Origin: Delftia sp. PS-11
GTDB lineage: Bacteria; Pseudomonadota; Gammaproteobacteria; Burkholderiales; Burkholderiaceae_C
NCBI RefSeq assembly: GCF_029870285.1
Contig: NZ_JACSYA010000011.1
Coordinates: 1 to 64,000, forward strand
Length of the DNA stretch: 64,000 bases
Reading direction: 5' to 3'
Numbering within the stretch: position 1 is the stretch's first letter; each line of letters begins with the position of its first letter. The position numbers and the translations under genes are program-made. The notes below the pieces were generated by a model that did not search any database, was not told the origin of the DNA, and saw only the letters and a list, made by a program, of their open reading frames with translations. This document shows, piece after piece, positions 10,998 to 19,674 of this stretch.

Positions 10998-13900
10998 CAA
11001 TTCACCTCCTGGACCATTGCCCGGCGCCCCAGCAGCGCGGCACGGCGGCGCTGGGCACGCTCATCGGCCTGCAATGCTGGCGATTCCACGGCTGTGCCAG
11101 CCATGCCCTGCGCCTCGATGCGGCGCGCCAGCGAGGCAACGGTCGGGTGCTGGAACATGTCGATCACAGACAGCCCGCTGCCCAGCCTGTCTTCGATCAG
11201 CCGGTGGGCGCGTATCAGCAGCAGCGAATGCCCGCCCAGATCGAAGAAGCTCTCGTTGGCGCCCACGCGCTGCAGTTGCAGCAGGTCGCGCCAGATGGCG
11301 GCGATGGCTTCTGCCACGCTGCCCTCGGGCGCTTCGAAAGAGCCCTCGCCGCCGCCGAATACAGGCGCTGGCAGCGCCTTGCGGTCCACCTTGCCGTTGC
11401 TGTTGAGCGGCAGCGCATCCAGGCGCACGAACAGGGCCGGCACCATGTAGTCGGGCAGGCTGCAGGCCAGCCGTGCCCTGAGCGCAGCCAGATCGTCCAG
11501 CGCCGGCCCATCGCCAGCCAGATAGGCCACAAGCCGGCTGGCGCCATCGCCCGGCGCAGCGATCACCACCGCCTCACGCAGGCCTCGGGTAGCCAGCAGG
11601 GCTGCTTCGACTTCACCCAGCTCGACCCTAAACCCCCGGATCTTGACCTGGTGGTCCAGGCGGCCCAGATACTCCAGTTCGCCGTGCTCGTTCCAGCGCA
11701 CCAGATCGCCCGTGCGGTAGGCACGCTCGCCGGCCTGCGCCGAAGGGCTGGCCACAAAACGCTCTGCCGTCAGCGCAGGCCGTCCCCAGTAGCCGCGCGC
11801 CAGCGCGAGGCCACCCAGCAGCAGCTCGCCGGGCACGCCGCGCGGCACGGGGTGAAGATCGCCATCGACGACATCCACCTGCACATGATCCAGGGGGCGC
11901 CCGATGGGCACGGACTGCGGGCAGGACATGCGGCAGCCGTGGTAGGTGACCTCGATCGCCGCTTCGGTGGGGCCATAGAGATTGAGCAGACTGGCACGGG
12001 GCAGCAGGGCCAGCGCGCGGTCGCGCAGCTCGGCCGGCAACGCCTCGCCGCTGCAGACAATGTGCCGCAGACCCGTGCAGGTCTGGGCATGGCCGCTGGA
12101 CACAAATGCCTGCAGCATGGAAGGCACGAAATGAATGCAACTGACGGCATGGCGCTCGACCAGGGCTGCAATGCGCGCTGGATCGCGGTGCTCGCCAGGC
12201 CCCGCCAGCGCAAGGCGTGCGCCCGTGGTCAGCGGCCAGAAGAGCTCCCAGAATGAAATATCGAAACTGAAGGGTGTCTTTTGCAGCACAGTGTCGCCTG
12301 CGCCCAGCGGCTGGTGGCGCTGGCCCCAGGCCAGGCGGTTGCACAGCGCGCGGTGGCAGTTGCCTGCACCCTTGGGGCGGCCTGTGGAGCCAGAGGTGTA
12401 GATGACGTAAACCAGGTGATCGCCATGCATGGCCACGCAGGGATCACGGGCAGGCTGCGCGCCAAGATCCAGGCCGTCCACGGCCAGGCACAGCGCCTGC
12501 AGCCCGTCCGGCAGCCGCGCCATCAGGTGCGACTGGGTCAGCAGCACGCCAATGCCGCTGTCCTCGGACATGTAGCACAGGCGCTCGGCCGGATGCTCGG
12601 GATCCATGGGCACATAGGCGCCGCCGGCCTTCATGATCGCCAGCAGCGATACCACCATCTCCAGCGAGCGCTCCATCGTGATGCCGACCTGCACCTCGGG
12701 CCGCACGCCAAGCGCGATCAGGTGGTGTGCCAGGCGGTTGGCCCGCGCGTTCAACTCGCCATAGCTCCAGGCGCCATCCCCGAAAACCAGCGCCGTGGCC
12801 CCGGGGTTGCTGCGCGCCTGCTGCTCGAACTGGGCGTGGACCAGATCCGGCACGGCATGGCCGCCCTGCCCCGTCTGCCACGACGCGAGCTGTTCCCGTT
12901 CGTCCTCCGACAGCAGTTGCACCTCGCCCACCGCCATCTGCGGCCGCGAGGCCAAGGCGGCAAGCATGCGCAAATAGTGCCGGCCCAGGCGCTCCATGGT
13001 CTCGGGCAGAAACAGCTGCTGCGCATAGTCCATGCCCACGCGCACGGAGCCGCCCGCGCGCTCCAGCACCTGCAGCGACAGCTCGAACTGGGCCGCGCCT
13101 CCTGGCACGGCTGCTGTCTCGGCCATGCACCCCGTCATGCGCTCGAAACCACGCAAATCCTCATGCACATGGTTGAACAGCAGCTGGAACAGCGGCGGAT
13201 GAGCAAGGCTGCGCTGCGGCTGCAAGTCCTCCACCAACTGCTCGAAAGGCAGATCCTGATGCGCCTGCGCCTGCAGCGTAGCGCGCCGGGCGGCAGCAAG
13301 CACCCGGGCCAGCGGTGTGCGGCCATCCATCTGGGCCTGCAGCACCAGGGTGTTGACAAAAAAGCCGATCAGGCCTTGCGTGCCTGCATGCCGGCGGCCC
13401 GCCACGGGCACCCCCAGCCGCAGAACCTTCTGGCCCGTGTGGCGGTACAGAACAGCCTGCCAGCCTGCCAGCAGCACCATGAACAGACTGGCATCGGCCT
13501 GTGCTGCCCGCGCGCGCAGCGCCTGCACCAGCGCAGCGGGTAACTCAAACCCGTGGTGCGCAGCCATATGGCTTGCGACGGCGGTGCGCGGCCGGTCGCT
13601 GGGCAGGGCCAGCACGGGATGCTCGCTGCCCAGCTGGCCACGCCAGTAGGCCAGTTGCTGATCGCGCACGCCACTGTCCAGCCAGGCGGCATGCCAGGCC
13701 GCGTAGTCGGCATACTGCAGGGTCGGCACGGCTGGTTCGCTGACGGCGGCAGGATCGCCAAGGTACAGGTACTGCTGCGCAAGCTCGTCCAGCAGGTTCT
13801 GCAGGGACATGCCATCAGATACGATGTGGTGCATGACCAGCACCAGGCGGTGGACCTCTGGCGCGAGCCGCATCAGCAGTACGCGCAATAGCGGGCCCTG

Positions 13901-16318
13901 CCCCAGGTCAAAAGGCCGGATATGCAGACTGCGCGCCTCGTCTGCGGCAGCAGCATCCGCGCGCTGCGGCTCGGCAGCCAGATCCAGCAGGCGAAACTCC
14001 AGCCCCCCCGCATCCAGCACATGCTGCTGCGCCATGCCATCGGCTGCAGCACGGAATACTGTGCGCAGCGACGCATGGCGCGCGACCACACGCTGCAAAG
14101 CCTCGTGCAGCCGCTGCGCATCCAGCCTGCCCGCCAGACGCAACTGCACAGACACATGGTAGGCGCTGCCCGCAGGATCAAGGTGCCAGAGGAACCACTG
14201 CCGCTGCTGTGCATGGGACAGTGGCGCGGCCACGCCATGCGGGCGCGCCATGGGCCGGGGGCCCTGCACGGCAGGCACGCCAGCCTGGCACAGTGCCCGC
14301 AGTGCCGCTGCGCACTCCGACAGCCGTGGCTGCTCGAACAGCAGGCCCGGGGCGAAGTCCACGCCCCAGTGCGCCGATACGTGCGCAGCCAGCCGGGCTG
14401 CCGCCAGGGAATTGCCGCCAGCCCGGAAGAAATGCGGATCGCCCGGGGGCAGCTCGCTGCAACGAAGCGCCTCGCACCACAAGGTGGCCAGGGCAGCCTC
14501 GGTCTCGTCACGCGGCGCCGCCGCAGCGCCGGCCGCATCGGTGGCCATCCCCGTGCCCGGGCCGCTCTGCACGAAGGCGCCATGCTCCCAGATCGCATAG
14601 GCATCCAGGCTGCGCTGCGCCCAGCCTTGCCTGCAGGCCTGGCGCTGGAGCTTGCCGCTGGAGGTCTTGGGCAAGGCCCCCGGCTGGAGCAGGAGCACGA
14701 CGGCAGGCGCTTCGCCGAAGGCTGCGGCAATGGCATCGGCCAGTGCATCCACCAGGGCCTGGGGCAGCACCCGCCTTTGCATGCCGCGCGAAACCTCGGC
14801 CGCCACGCCGATGGCCTCGCCCTCAGGCCCTGGCACGGCGAAAGCGGCGACGCGGCCCTTGCGCACGGCCTCGACCTGCGCCTCCACCCACTGCTCTACG
14901 TCCTGGGGATAGAGGTTGTGCCCACGCACGATGATCAGGTCCTTGATCCGGCCCGCAACGAAGAGCTGCTCCCCATGGAAAAAGCCCAGGTCACCCGTGC
15001 GCAGCCAGCGCCGGCCATCGCGCTCGACAAAGCTCTCACGCGTTTGCTGCGCACGCCGCCAGTAGCCCTGGGCAATGCTGGGTCCCGCAGCCCATATCTC
15101 CCCGATGCGGCCTGCCGGCATCGGTGCCAGCGTTGCGGGATCGATGATGCAGACCGCATGGCCGGGCACGGCTGGACCGCAGCCCACCAGTTCGGTGCCG
15201 CCGCTGCCAGACTCCACGCATGCCTGCCCAAGAGCCAGCGCGGCGGCCGAGAAGCGGGTGGCAGCCATGCCGGCACCGCTCTGCCCGCCCGTGATGAACA
15301 GCGTGGCCTCTGCCAGGCCATAGCAGGGATAGGGGGCGCCAGCATCAAACCCCACGGCTGCGAAGCGCTCCATGAAGCTTTTTTCGGTATCCGCACGCAC
15401 AGGCTCGGCACCTGTGTAGGCAATGCGCCAGCTCGACAGATCAAGCAGCGCCAGCTGCGAATCCTTGACACGCTCCAGGCACAGCCGGTAGGCGAAATCA
15501 GGCCCTCCGCTGATGGTCGCGCGGTGGCGCGAGATCAACTCCAGCCAACGCACCGGGCTTTCGAGAAACACACGCGGCGAGGTCAGCACCAGCGGCAGTC
15601 CGCTGAACAGCGGCTGCAGCAGCCCGCCGATCAGGCCCATGTCATGGTAGAGCGGCGCCCAGGAAACAAAGCGGTCGCCGGGCCCTATGGCCATGCGCTG
15701 CTGGATGGCCGCCTCGTTGGCGATCAGATTGCCGTGGCTGACCATCACGCCCTTGGGGGCAGAGGTTGATCCCGAGGTGTACTGCAAAAAGGCGATGTCC
15801 TCGGGCCGGGGCTCATGGCAAACCCAGGCATCGGCCTCGGCCAGATCGACCTGATCGGCGGCGATGGCCACAAGCTGCGCAAAACGCGCATTGCCGCCCG
15901 GCAAGGCCGCAATGACCTCGGCCGTGCTCATCACACAGTCCGCCCCGGCATCCTCTGCGATGCCCAGCAGCCGCTGCAGATGCGGCTCGCGCAGCGACTC
16001 CAGCGGCGGCACCGGCACCGCGACCACGCCCGCATAGAAGCAGGCGAGCATGCTGGCTGCGTAGTGCTCGTCGTTGTCCATCATCACCAGGGCGCGGGCG
16101 CCCACCGTGCAATGGCGCTGCAGCCGCGCGGCCAGCGCACGCACCCGCCGCTCGAAAGCGCCGAAGCTGTAGCTGCGCTCGACCAGGCACCCCTCCTGAA
16201 CCGCAGCCACCGTGAGCCAGATACTGTCGGGCCGCTGCTGCGCCAGCCACGCCAGATGGGCAACAAGACTGGCGGGAGCCTGAGCGGCTGCCCCGATCGC
16301 GGTTTGTCCACTTTGCAT
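10997..16318 (-). CDS. delE: Loading NRPS with fatty-acyl-AMP ligase domain, DelE-like (FAAL-T-C-A-T)
   Basis: Protein of 1,773 aa. Residues 1-580 are an acyl-AMP ligase (QYTSGSTSAPKGVMVSHGN); the family resembles fatty-acyl-AMP ligases that start lipopeptides and pyoverdine (PvdL). Then follow a carrier domain (RAGGNSLAAARL), a condensation domain (MHHIVSDGMS), an adenylation domain (YTSGSTGRPKGAG, LYGPTEAAIEV) and a second carrier domain (DLGGHSLLLIRA). Residues at the specificity positions of the A domain read D-I-W-H-V-S-L-I-E, closest to known Ser codes (DVWHVSLID). The start at 16318 is supported by GGAGG 8 nt upstream; the longer open frame has no site. It lies 19 bp after delD. That an acyl chain is attached first and later removed is inference from FAAL-first siderophore systems. 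Confidence 0.9.
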   Translation of the reverse strand: MQSGQTAIGAAAQAPASLVAHLAWLAQQRPDSIWLTVAAVQEGCLVERSYSFGAFERRVRALAARLQRHCTVGARALVMMDNDEHYAASMLACFYAGVVAVPVPPLESLREPHLQRLLGIAEDAGADCVMSTAEVIAALPGGNARFAQLVAIAADQVDLAEADAWVCHEPRPEDIAFLQYTSGSTSAPKGVMVSHGNLIANEAAIQQRMAIGPGDRFVSWAPLYHDMGLIGGLLQPLFSGLPLVLTSPRVFLESPVRWLELISRHRATISGGPDFAYRLCLERVKDSQLALLDLSSWRIAYTGAEPVRADTEKSFMERFAAVGFDAGAPYPCYGLAEATLFITGGQSGAGMAATRFSAAALALGQACVESGSGGTELVGCGPAVPGHAVCIIDPATLAPMPAGRIGEIWAAGPSIAQGYWRRAQQTRESFVERDGRRWLRTGDLGFFHGEQLFVAGRIKDLIIVRGHNLYPQDVEQWVEAQVEAVRKGRVAAFAVPGPEGEAIGVAAEVSRGMQRRVLPQALVDALADAIAAAFGEAPAVVLLLQPGALPKTSSGKLQRQACRQGWAQRSLDAYAIWEHGAFVQSGPGTGMATDAAGAAAAPRDETEAALATLWCEALRCSELPPGDPHFFRAGGNSLAAARLAAHVSAHWGVDFAPGLLFEQPRLSECAAALRALCQAGVPAVQGPRPMARPHGVAAPLSHAQQRQWFLWHLDPAGSAYHVSVQLRLAGRLDAQRLHEALQRVVARHASLRTVFRAAADGMAQQHVLDAGGLEFRLLDLAAEPQRADAAAADEARSLHIRPFDLGQGPLLRVLLMRLAPEVHRLVLVMHHIVSDGMSLQNLLDELAQQYLYLGDPAAVSEPAVPTLQYADYAAWHAAWLDSGVRDQQLAYWRGQLGSEHPVLALPSDRPRTAVASHMAAHHGFELPAALVQALRARAAQADASLFMVLLAGWQAVLYRHTGQKVLRLGVPVAGRRHAGTQGLIGFFVNTLVLQAQMDGRTPLARVLAAARRATLQAQAHQDLPFEQLVEDLQPQRSLAHPPLFQLLFNHVHEDLRGFERMTGCMAETAAVPGGAAQFELSLQVLERAGGSVRVGMDYAQQLFLPETMERLGRHYLRMLAALASRPQMAVGEVQLLSEDEREQLASWQTGQGGHAVPDLVHAQFEQQARSNPGATALVFGDGAWSYGELNARANRLAHHLIALGVRPEVQVGITMERSLEMVVSLLAIMKAGGAYVPMDPEHPAERLCYMSEDSGIGVLLTQSHLMARLPDGLQALCLAVDGLDLGAQPARDPCVAMHGDHLVYVIYTSGSTGRPKGAGNCHRALCNRLAWGQRHQPLGAGDTVLQKTPFSFDISFWELFWPLTTGARLALAGPGEHRDPARIAALVERHAVSCIHFVPSMLQAFVSSGHAQTCTGLRHIVCSGEALPAELRDRALALLPRASLLNLYGPTEAAIEVTYHGCRMSCPQSVPIGRPLDHVQVDVVDGDLHPVPRGVPGELLLGGLALARGYWGRPALTAERFVASPSAQAGERAYRTGDLVRWNEHGELEYLGRLDHQVKIRGFRVELGEVEAALLATRGLREAVVIAAPGDGASRLVAYLAGDGPALDDLAALRARLACSLPDYMVPALFVRLDALPLNSNGKVDRKALPAPVFGGGEGSFEAPEGSVAEAIAAIWRDLLQLQRVGANESFFDLGGHSLLLIRAHRLIEDRLGSGLSVIDMFQHPTVASLARRIEAQGMAGTAVESPALQADERAQRRRAALLGRRAMVQEVN

Positions 16319-16337
16319 ATCGCCTGCCTCCGGGTTC

Positions 16338-17327
16338 TCAGAAACGGTCCAGATTGCCGCAGGGCTGCGCCATGGCCACGATGACCTTGCGCGGTCCCTT
16401 GAAGGGCGCGCGCGCATGGGCCACCAGCATGTTGTCCAGCATCAGCACATCGCCCCGCTCCCAGGCAAAGCTCACGGTTTGCGCGTCGAGCGCGGCGCGC
16501 ACCTCGGCGAAGATCTCGTCGCCGATCGTGGAGCCGTCGGCGAAGAAGGTATTGCGCGGCAGGTTGTCGATGCCGTAGACCTCCTGCAGCACCTCGCGCT
16601 CCTCGGGCTCGCGCGCCGAGATATGGAACAGATGGGCCTGGTTGAACCACAGCAGCTCCCCAGTCACCGGATGGCGCTCTATCGCCTGGCACAACTGGCG
16701 TGTGCGCAGGCCACCGTCCTCTTTCCATACCCAGTCCATGCGTGCACGGCGGCAGAACGCCTCGACCTCGGCACGGCTGTCGGTGTTGAACACCTTCTGC
16801 CAGGGCACATCCATCTCGCCGAAGTTGCGCACATACAGAATGCCGGGCTCGAACAGCGCACGGATGCGCGCCGGGATGCTCTGATAGACCGCACGGCTGT
16901 CGGCAATGGGCGTCTCGCCGCCCTCAGGCGCAGCCGTCACGCAGTGAAACCAGATCTTCATCGGCCATTCGCGCGTGTAGGCCTGCTCGTTGTGCAGCGG
17001 GATGCTCTGGTGGGCCGGGTATTCGGTAGAGGTATAGACGCCCGCACCGCTGGAAGCTTCGACAGCGCTGCGCGGCGTCGAGGCGAACTCGTACTTGAGC
17101 AGCGGGTGGCCGAACGCGCTGGCAAAGCGCTGAAAGGTCTCCACGTCAGGCACGGAAAAGCCGCGCAGCAGCACGCCGCCGACAGTCAGCAAGGCTTCAT
17201 CGATATCACGGCGCAGCGGCGGCAGCGCGGCCAGCAGGTTTTCGCCCGGCTGGGCCGGCGTGATGAGCTGGGGAAGCAAAGATCCGGCAGGTGCCTTGCG
17301 CTCGAAGCGCTGCAGGGTTTCGTTCAT
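16338..17327 (-). CDS. delD: TauD/SyrP-type Fe(II)/2-oxoglutarate hydroxylase, probable Asp beta-hydroxylase
   Basis: 329-aa member of the TauD/clavaminate synthase-like family. The iron-binding facial triad is visible as H-x-E in PLHNEQAY, as in the SyrP and clavaminate synthase branch rather than the TauD H-x-D, with the distal His in NMLVAHAR and a 2-oxoglutarate-binding Arg near GPRK. In siderophore and syringomycin loci such enzymes hydroxylate the beta carbon of carrier-bound Asp. Here that matches the Asp-like A domain in the first DelG module. The start at 17327 has AAGGAG 5 nt upstream and overlaps the delC stop as ATGA, so translation is probably coupled. Whether it acts on free or carrier-bound Asp cannot be told from sequence. 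Confidence 0.88.
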   Translation of the reverse strand: MNETLQRFERKAPAGSLLPQLITPAQPGENLLAALPPLRRDIDEALLTVGGVLLRGFSVPDVETFQRFASAFGHPLLKYEFASTPRSAVEASSGAGVYTSTEYPAHQSIPLHNEQAYTREWPMKIWFHCVTAAPEGGETPIADSRAVYQSIPARIRALFEPGILYVRNFGEMDVPWQKVFNTDSRAEVEAFCRRARMDWVWKEDGGLRTRQLCQAIERHPVTGELLWFNQAHLFHISAREPEEREVLQEVYGIDNLPRNTFFADGSTIGDEIFAEVRAALDAQTVSFAWERGDVLMLDNMLVAHARAPFKGPRKVIVAMAQPCGNLDRF

Positions 17328-18013
17328 ATCGACTCCTTGGTGCGCCACGCAAGAGCTGCCGCGTAGCCCGGCGGCGCCGGCAGCGCCATCGCTTGATAAC
17401 CACTCCATTCGGCAACGGCGCTGGCAATGCCCAGCCGGCCGTCTGCGTGCGGACTGATGCCTATGGAGCGCAGGTGCTCGGCCACGCCGATGCCGATGGC
17501 CTTGAGCACAGCCTCCTTTCCCACCCAGCGCTGGTAGAACGCCGCAAGCCGGTCCGGCGCGCTGCGCACGCTGGCACACTCCTGTTCCGTACAGACGGCT
17601 TTGAGCATGGCCTCGGTATCGAGATCACAGCGGTGCTGCTCGATGTCCACGCCCAGGTGCAGCACGCCGCCGGGCTCGGCCAGGGCGATCAGCGCGTGCC
17701 GGCCCGAATGCGAGACATTGAAGACGGGCGCGCAGCGCGGATCCTCGTCCACGAAAGGCTTGCCATGCGCCCCCTCTGCCAGGGGAACATCGGCAGGGCA
17801 GCAGCCCAGCCTGCGCCCCAGCAGGCGCCGGGTGGCAGCACGGGTCTGGGCAAAGCGCAGACGGTCGGCAGGCCGCAGGAAACGTACCGCACGCCCGCGC
17901 TCGCCAGGGGTCAGATGGACCAGGCTGTCGGCCAGTTCAGCCGCCAGGTCCAGATCCAGCCGCAAGACCTCCACCCCCAGGGGCAGGCTTTCACGCAAAG
18001 GCACGAGCCGCAT
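17324..18013 (-). CDS. delC: Sfp-type 4'-phosphopantetheinyl transferase
   Basis: 229-aa Sfp/EntD-type transferase that would load phosphopantetheine onto the carrier serines of the NRPS and PKS proteins. Family motifs are clear: NVSHSGRHALIA (P2 region), GVDIE with the Mg-binding Asp and Glu (P3), and FYQRWVGKEAVLKAIGIG (P4, W-x-x-K-E-A). The start at 18013 is preceded by GGGAGAGG and lies inside the end of the thioesterase gene (23-bp overlap); the stop overlaps delD. Longer open-frame sequence upstream lacks family similarity and was excluded. Confidence 0.93.
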   Translation of the reverse strand: MRLVPLRESLPLGVEVLRLDLDLAAELADSLVHLTPGERGRAVRFLRPADRLRFAQTRAATRRLLGRRLGCCPADVPLAEGAHGKPFVDEDPRCAPVFNVSHSGRHALIALAEPGGVLHLGVDIEQHRCDLDTEAMLKAVCTEQECASVRSAPDRLAAFYQRWVGKEAVLKAIGIGVAEHLRSIGISPHADGRLGIASAVAEWSGYQAMALPAPPGYAAALAWRTKESI

Positions 18014-18728
18014 GAGCCTCTCCCCGTGGCACACCGGCCAGATGCCGGACCAGCACAGACAGCACCTCGGCCTCGCGCTGCTTGATGAAAAAATGGCCGC
18101 CATCGAACCAGTCCAGCGAAAAGCCCTGCGCCGCCTCGGCAGACCAGGTCTCGATGCGCTCGGCAGCAATCTCATCCTCACGCCCGGCGAACACATGCAG
18201 CGGCATGGGCAGCGGCGGCTCGGCCGCATGCACAAAACTCTCGCAGACGCGGTAGTCCGCGCCCAGCACATCCAGCGTGATGCGCATCAGCTCGGGACTG
18301 GCAAAAACCTCTTCGGGCGTGCCGCCCTGCCTGCGCAGATCGGCAATCAGCGCCGCGTCATCACCCTTGTCGGCGAAGCGTCCGGGATCGCGGCGCGAAG
18401 GCGCAGCACTGCCAGAGGCAACCAGCGCCAGCGGCAGATGGCGCCCCATGGCACGCAGATGCCTGGCCATGCCGAAGGCCAGCAAAGCCCCCATGCTATG
18501 GCCCAACAGGACAAAGCGCCCCTGCATGGCGCCATGCTGCTCATAGCACAGCTGCGCCACCAGCTGCGCGAAGTCCTCAACCGGCGGCTCGCACAACCGG
18601 CCGCCACGCCCCGGCAACTCCACGGGGGCCAGATGTATCCATTGCGGCAATTGCCGGCGCCAGCGCAGGTACATCGTCGCGCTTGCGCCTGCACAGGGCA
18701 GGCACAGCAGGGTCAGGGATGCGGCCAT
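17991..18728 (-). CDS. delB: Type II thioesterase
   Basis: 245-aa alpha/beta hydrolase of the stand-alone thioesterase family (GrsT/TE II). It has the LPCAGASA oxyanion segment near the N-terminus, the nucleophile elbow GHSMG near residue 90 and the ELPGRGGR signature of NRPS-associated thioesterases. The catalytic Asp and His fall late in the protein (ADYRV and GGHFFI). These enzymes remove wrong or stalled acyl groups from carrier domains. It begins 6 bp after the mbtH-like gene and overlaps the phosphopantetheinyl transferase gene, placing it in the biosynthetic operon. Confidence 0.92.
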   Translation of the reverse strand: MAASLTLLCLPCAGASATMYLRWRRQLPQWIHLAPVELPGRGGRLCEPPVEDFAQLVAQLCYEQHGAMQGRFVLLGHSMGALLAFGMARHLRAMGRHLPLALVASGSAAPSRRDPGRFADKGDDAALIADLRRQGGTPEEVFASPELMRITLDVLGADYRVCESFVHAAEPPLPMPLHVFAGREDEIAAERIETWSAEAAQGFSLDWFDGGHFFIKQREAEVLSVLVRHLAGVPRGEAHAARAFA

Positions 18729-18734
18729 GCCCGG

Positions 18735-19013
18735 TCAGCCCGCAGCAGCCTCGGAGCCCTCCAGCCGAGGAGCACCGGACTGCGCGCGGGCCTGTTCCTG
18801 CTGCTCCATCCATACACGCAGGGACTTGGGACGCATATCGGTCCAGGTCCGGTCCACGTATTCGAGCACGGTCTTCTTGTCGCCCTTGACCCCCTCGACT
18901 GCGGTCCAGCCGCCGGGCACGGCCTTCCAGTGGGGCCAGATGGAATACTGTTCCTCATGGTTGACCAGAACGATGAAGGTTTCGTCTTCGCGGTCGAAGC
19001 AGCTCGTAGACAT
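18735..19013 (-). CDS. delA: MbtH-like NRPS accessory protein
   Basis: 92-aa MbtH-family protein that binds adenylation domains and aids their folding or activity. The family signature is plain: NHEEQYSIWPHWKAVPGGW followed by DMRPKSLRVW. The last 20 residues are an unconserved tail. An AAGGA site lies upstream of the ATG. It is the first biosynthetic gene of the operon, 139 bp downstream of the sigma-factor gene and 6 bp before the thioesterase. A promoter read by the sigma factor may lie in the 19014-19152 gap, but I could not define its elements. Confidence 0.95.
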   Translation of the reverse strand: MSTSCFDREDETFIVLVNHEEQYSIWPHWKAVPGGWTAVEGVKGDKKTVLEYVDRTWTDMRPKSLRVWMEQQEQARAQSGAPRLEGSEAAAG

Positions 19014-19152
19014 GGTGGCGTCCTTATGCAGTTGAACAAAGGGGAAAAACCGGTGGCCGGCTCAGATGGGGTATCAGGCGCTGCACCTCTGTCCAACATG
19101 ACGCTTGGGACACAGATCTGTTCATGCACAGTGCCAGAAACCACCACACCAG

Positions 19153-19674
19153 TCAGTGGTCCAGCAGACTGCGGTGCACGGCAATGGCCTGGCTGGCATC
19201 GGCAATGCGGGAATTGACCAGCCCCAGCGCACACTGCATGTGCTCGGCGATCTGGCGCTGGGTCAGGCCCTTGATCCGGTACAGCTCGAAGGCCTCGCGG
19301 GTCTTGGGCGGCACCGTATCCAGAGTCTGGTCGATCAGGCGTATCGTCTGAGACTCGAACAGGATGCGCTCGGGCGAGCGGCTGTCCGGTATCTCGATGG
19401 CTTCCACATCCACGCCATGGATGCGGTAAGCGTTCTCGCGCTCCTGCCGGCGCAGATAGTCCAGCGCCATATTGCAGACAGCACGGCTCCAGTAGGCCAG
19501 CGGCCTGGCCACGCCAGGCTCCATGCGCATTTCAGCGATGCGCAGATAGGTGTCCTGCACAGCCTCGTCGGCCAGCTCCGGGTTCCTGAGAATTCTTCGC
19601 GCAATGCGCACCAGATGGCCCCGCGAGGCGATGAAGACCTCTTCCAGTGAAGATTCCGTTGTGATCAATGACAC
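19153..19674 (-). CDS. ECF (FecI/PvdS-type) RNA polymerase sigma factor
   Basis: 173-aa ECF sigma factor if the GTG at 19674 is used; AGGAAT lies upstream of it. Region 2 spans LADEAVQDTYLRIAEMRME to WSRAVCNMALDYLRRQ, and region 4 contains TREAFELYRIKGLTQRQIAEHM. The family commonly drives siderophore genes. No FecR-like anti-sigma gene lies nearby, so it looks more like a PvdS-type factor controlled through its own transcription than a FecI/FecR surface-signalling pair; this is inference. The open frame extends further upstream, but those residues are not sigma-like. A Fur-type box about 240 bp upstream suggests iron repression. Confidence 0.85.
   Translation of the reverse strand: MSLITTESSLEEVFIASRGHLVRIARRILRNPELADEAVQDTYLRIAEMRMEPGVARPLAYWSRAVCNMALDYLRRQERENAYRIHGVDVEAIEIPDSRSPERILFESQTIRLIDQTLDTVPPKTREAFELYRIKGLTQRQIAEHMQCALGLVNSRIADASQAIAVHRSLLDH

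Noticed and set aside
19014..19152. Sigma-dependent promoter before delA
   Set aside because: I could not find a convincing -35/-10 pair; only the location is plausible.
18713..19234. Alternative minus-strand open frame over the MbtH-like gene
   Set aside because: The MbtH signature is in the other frame; this one has no family motifs.
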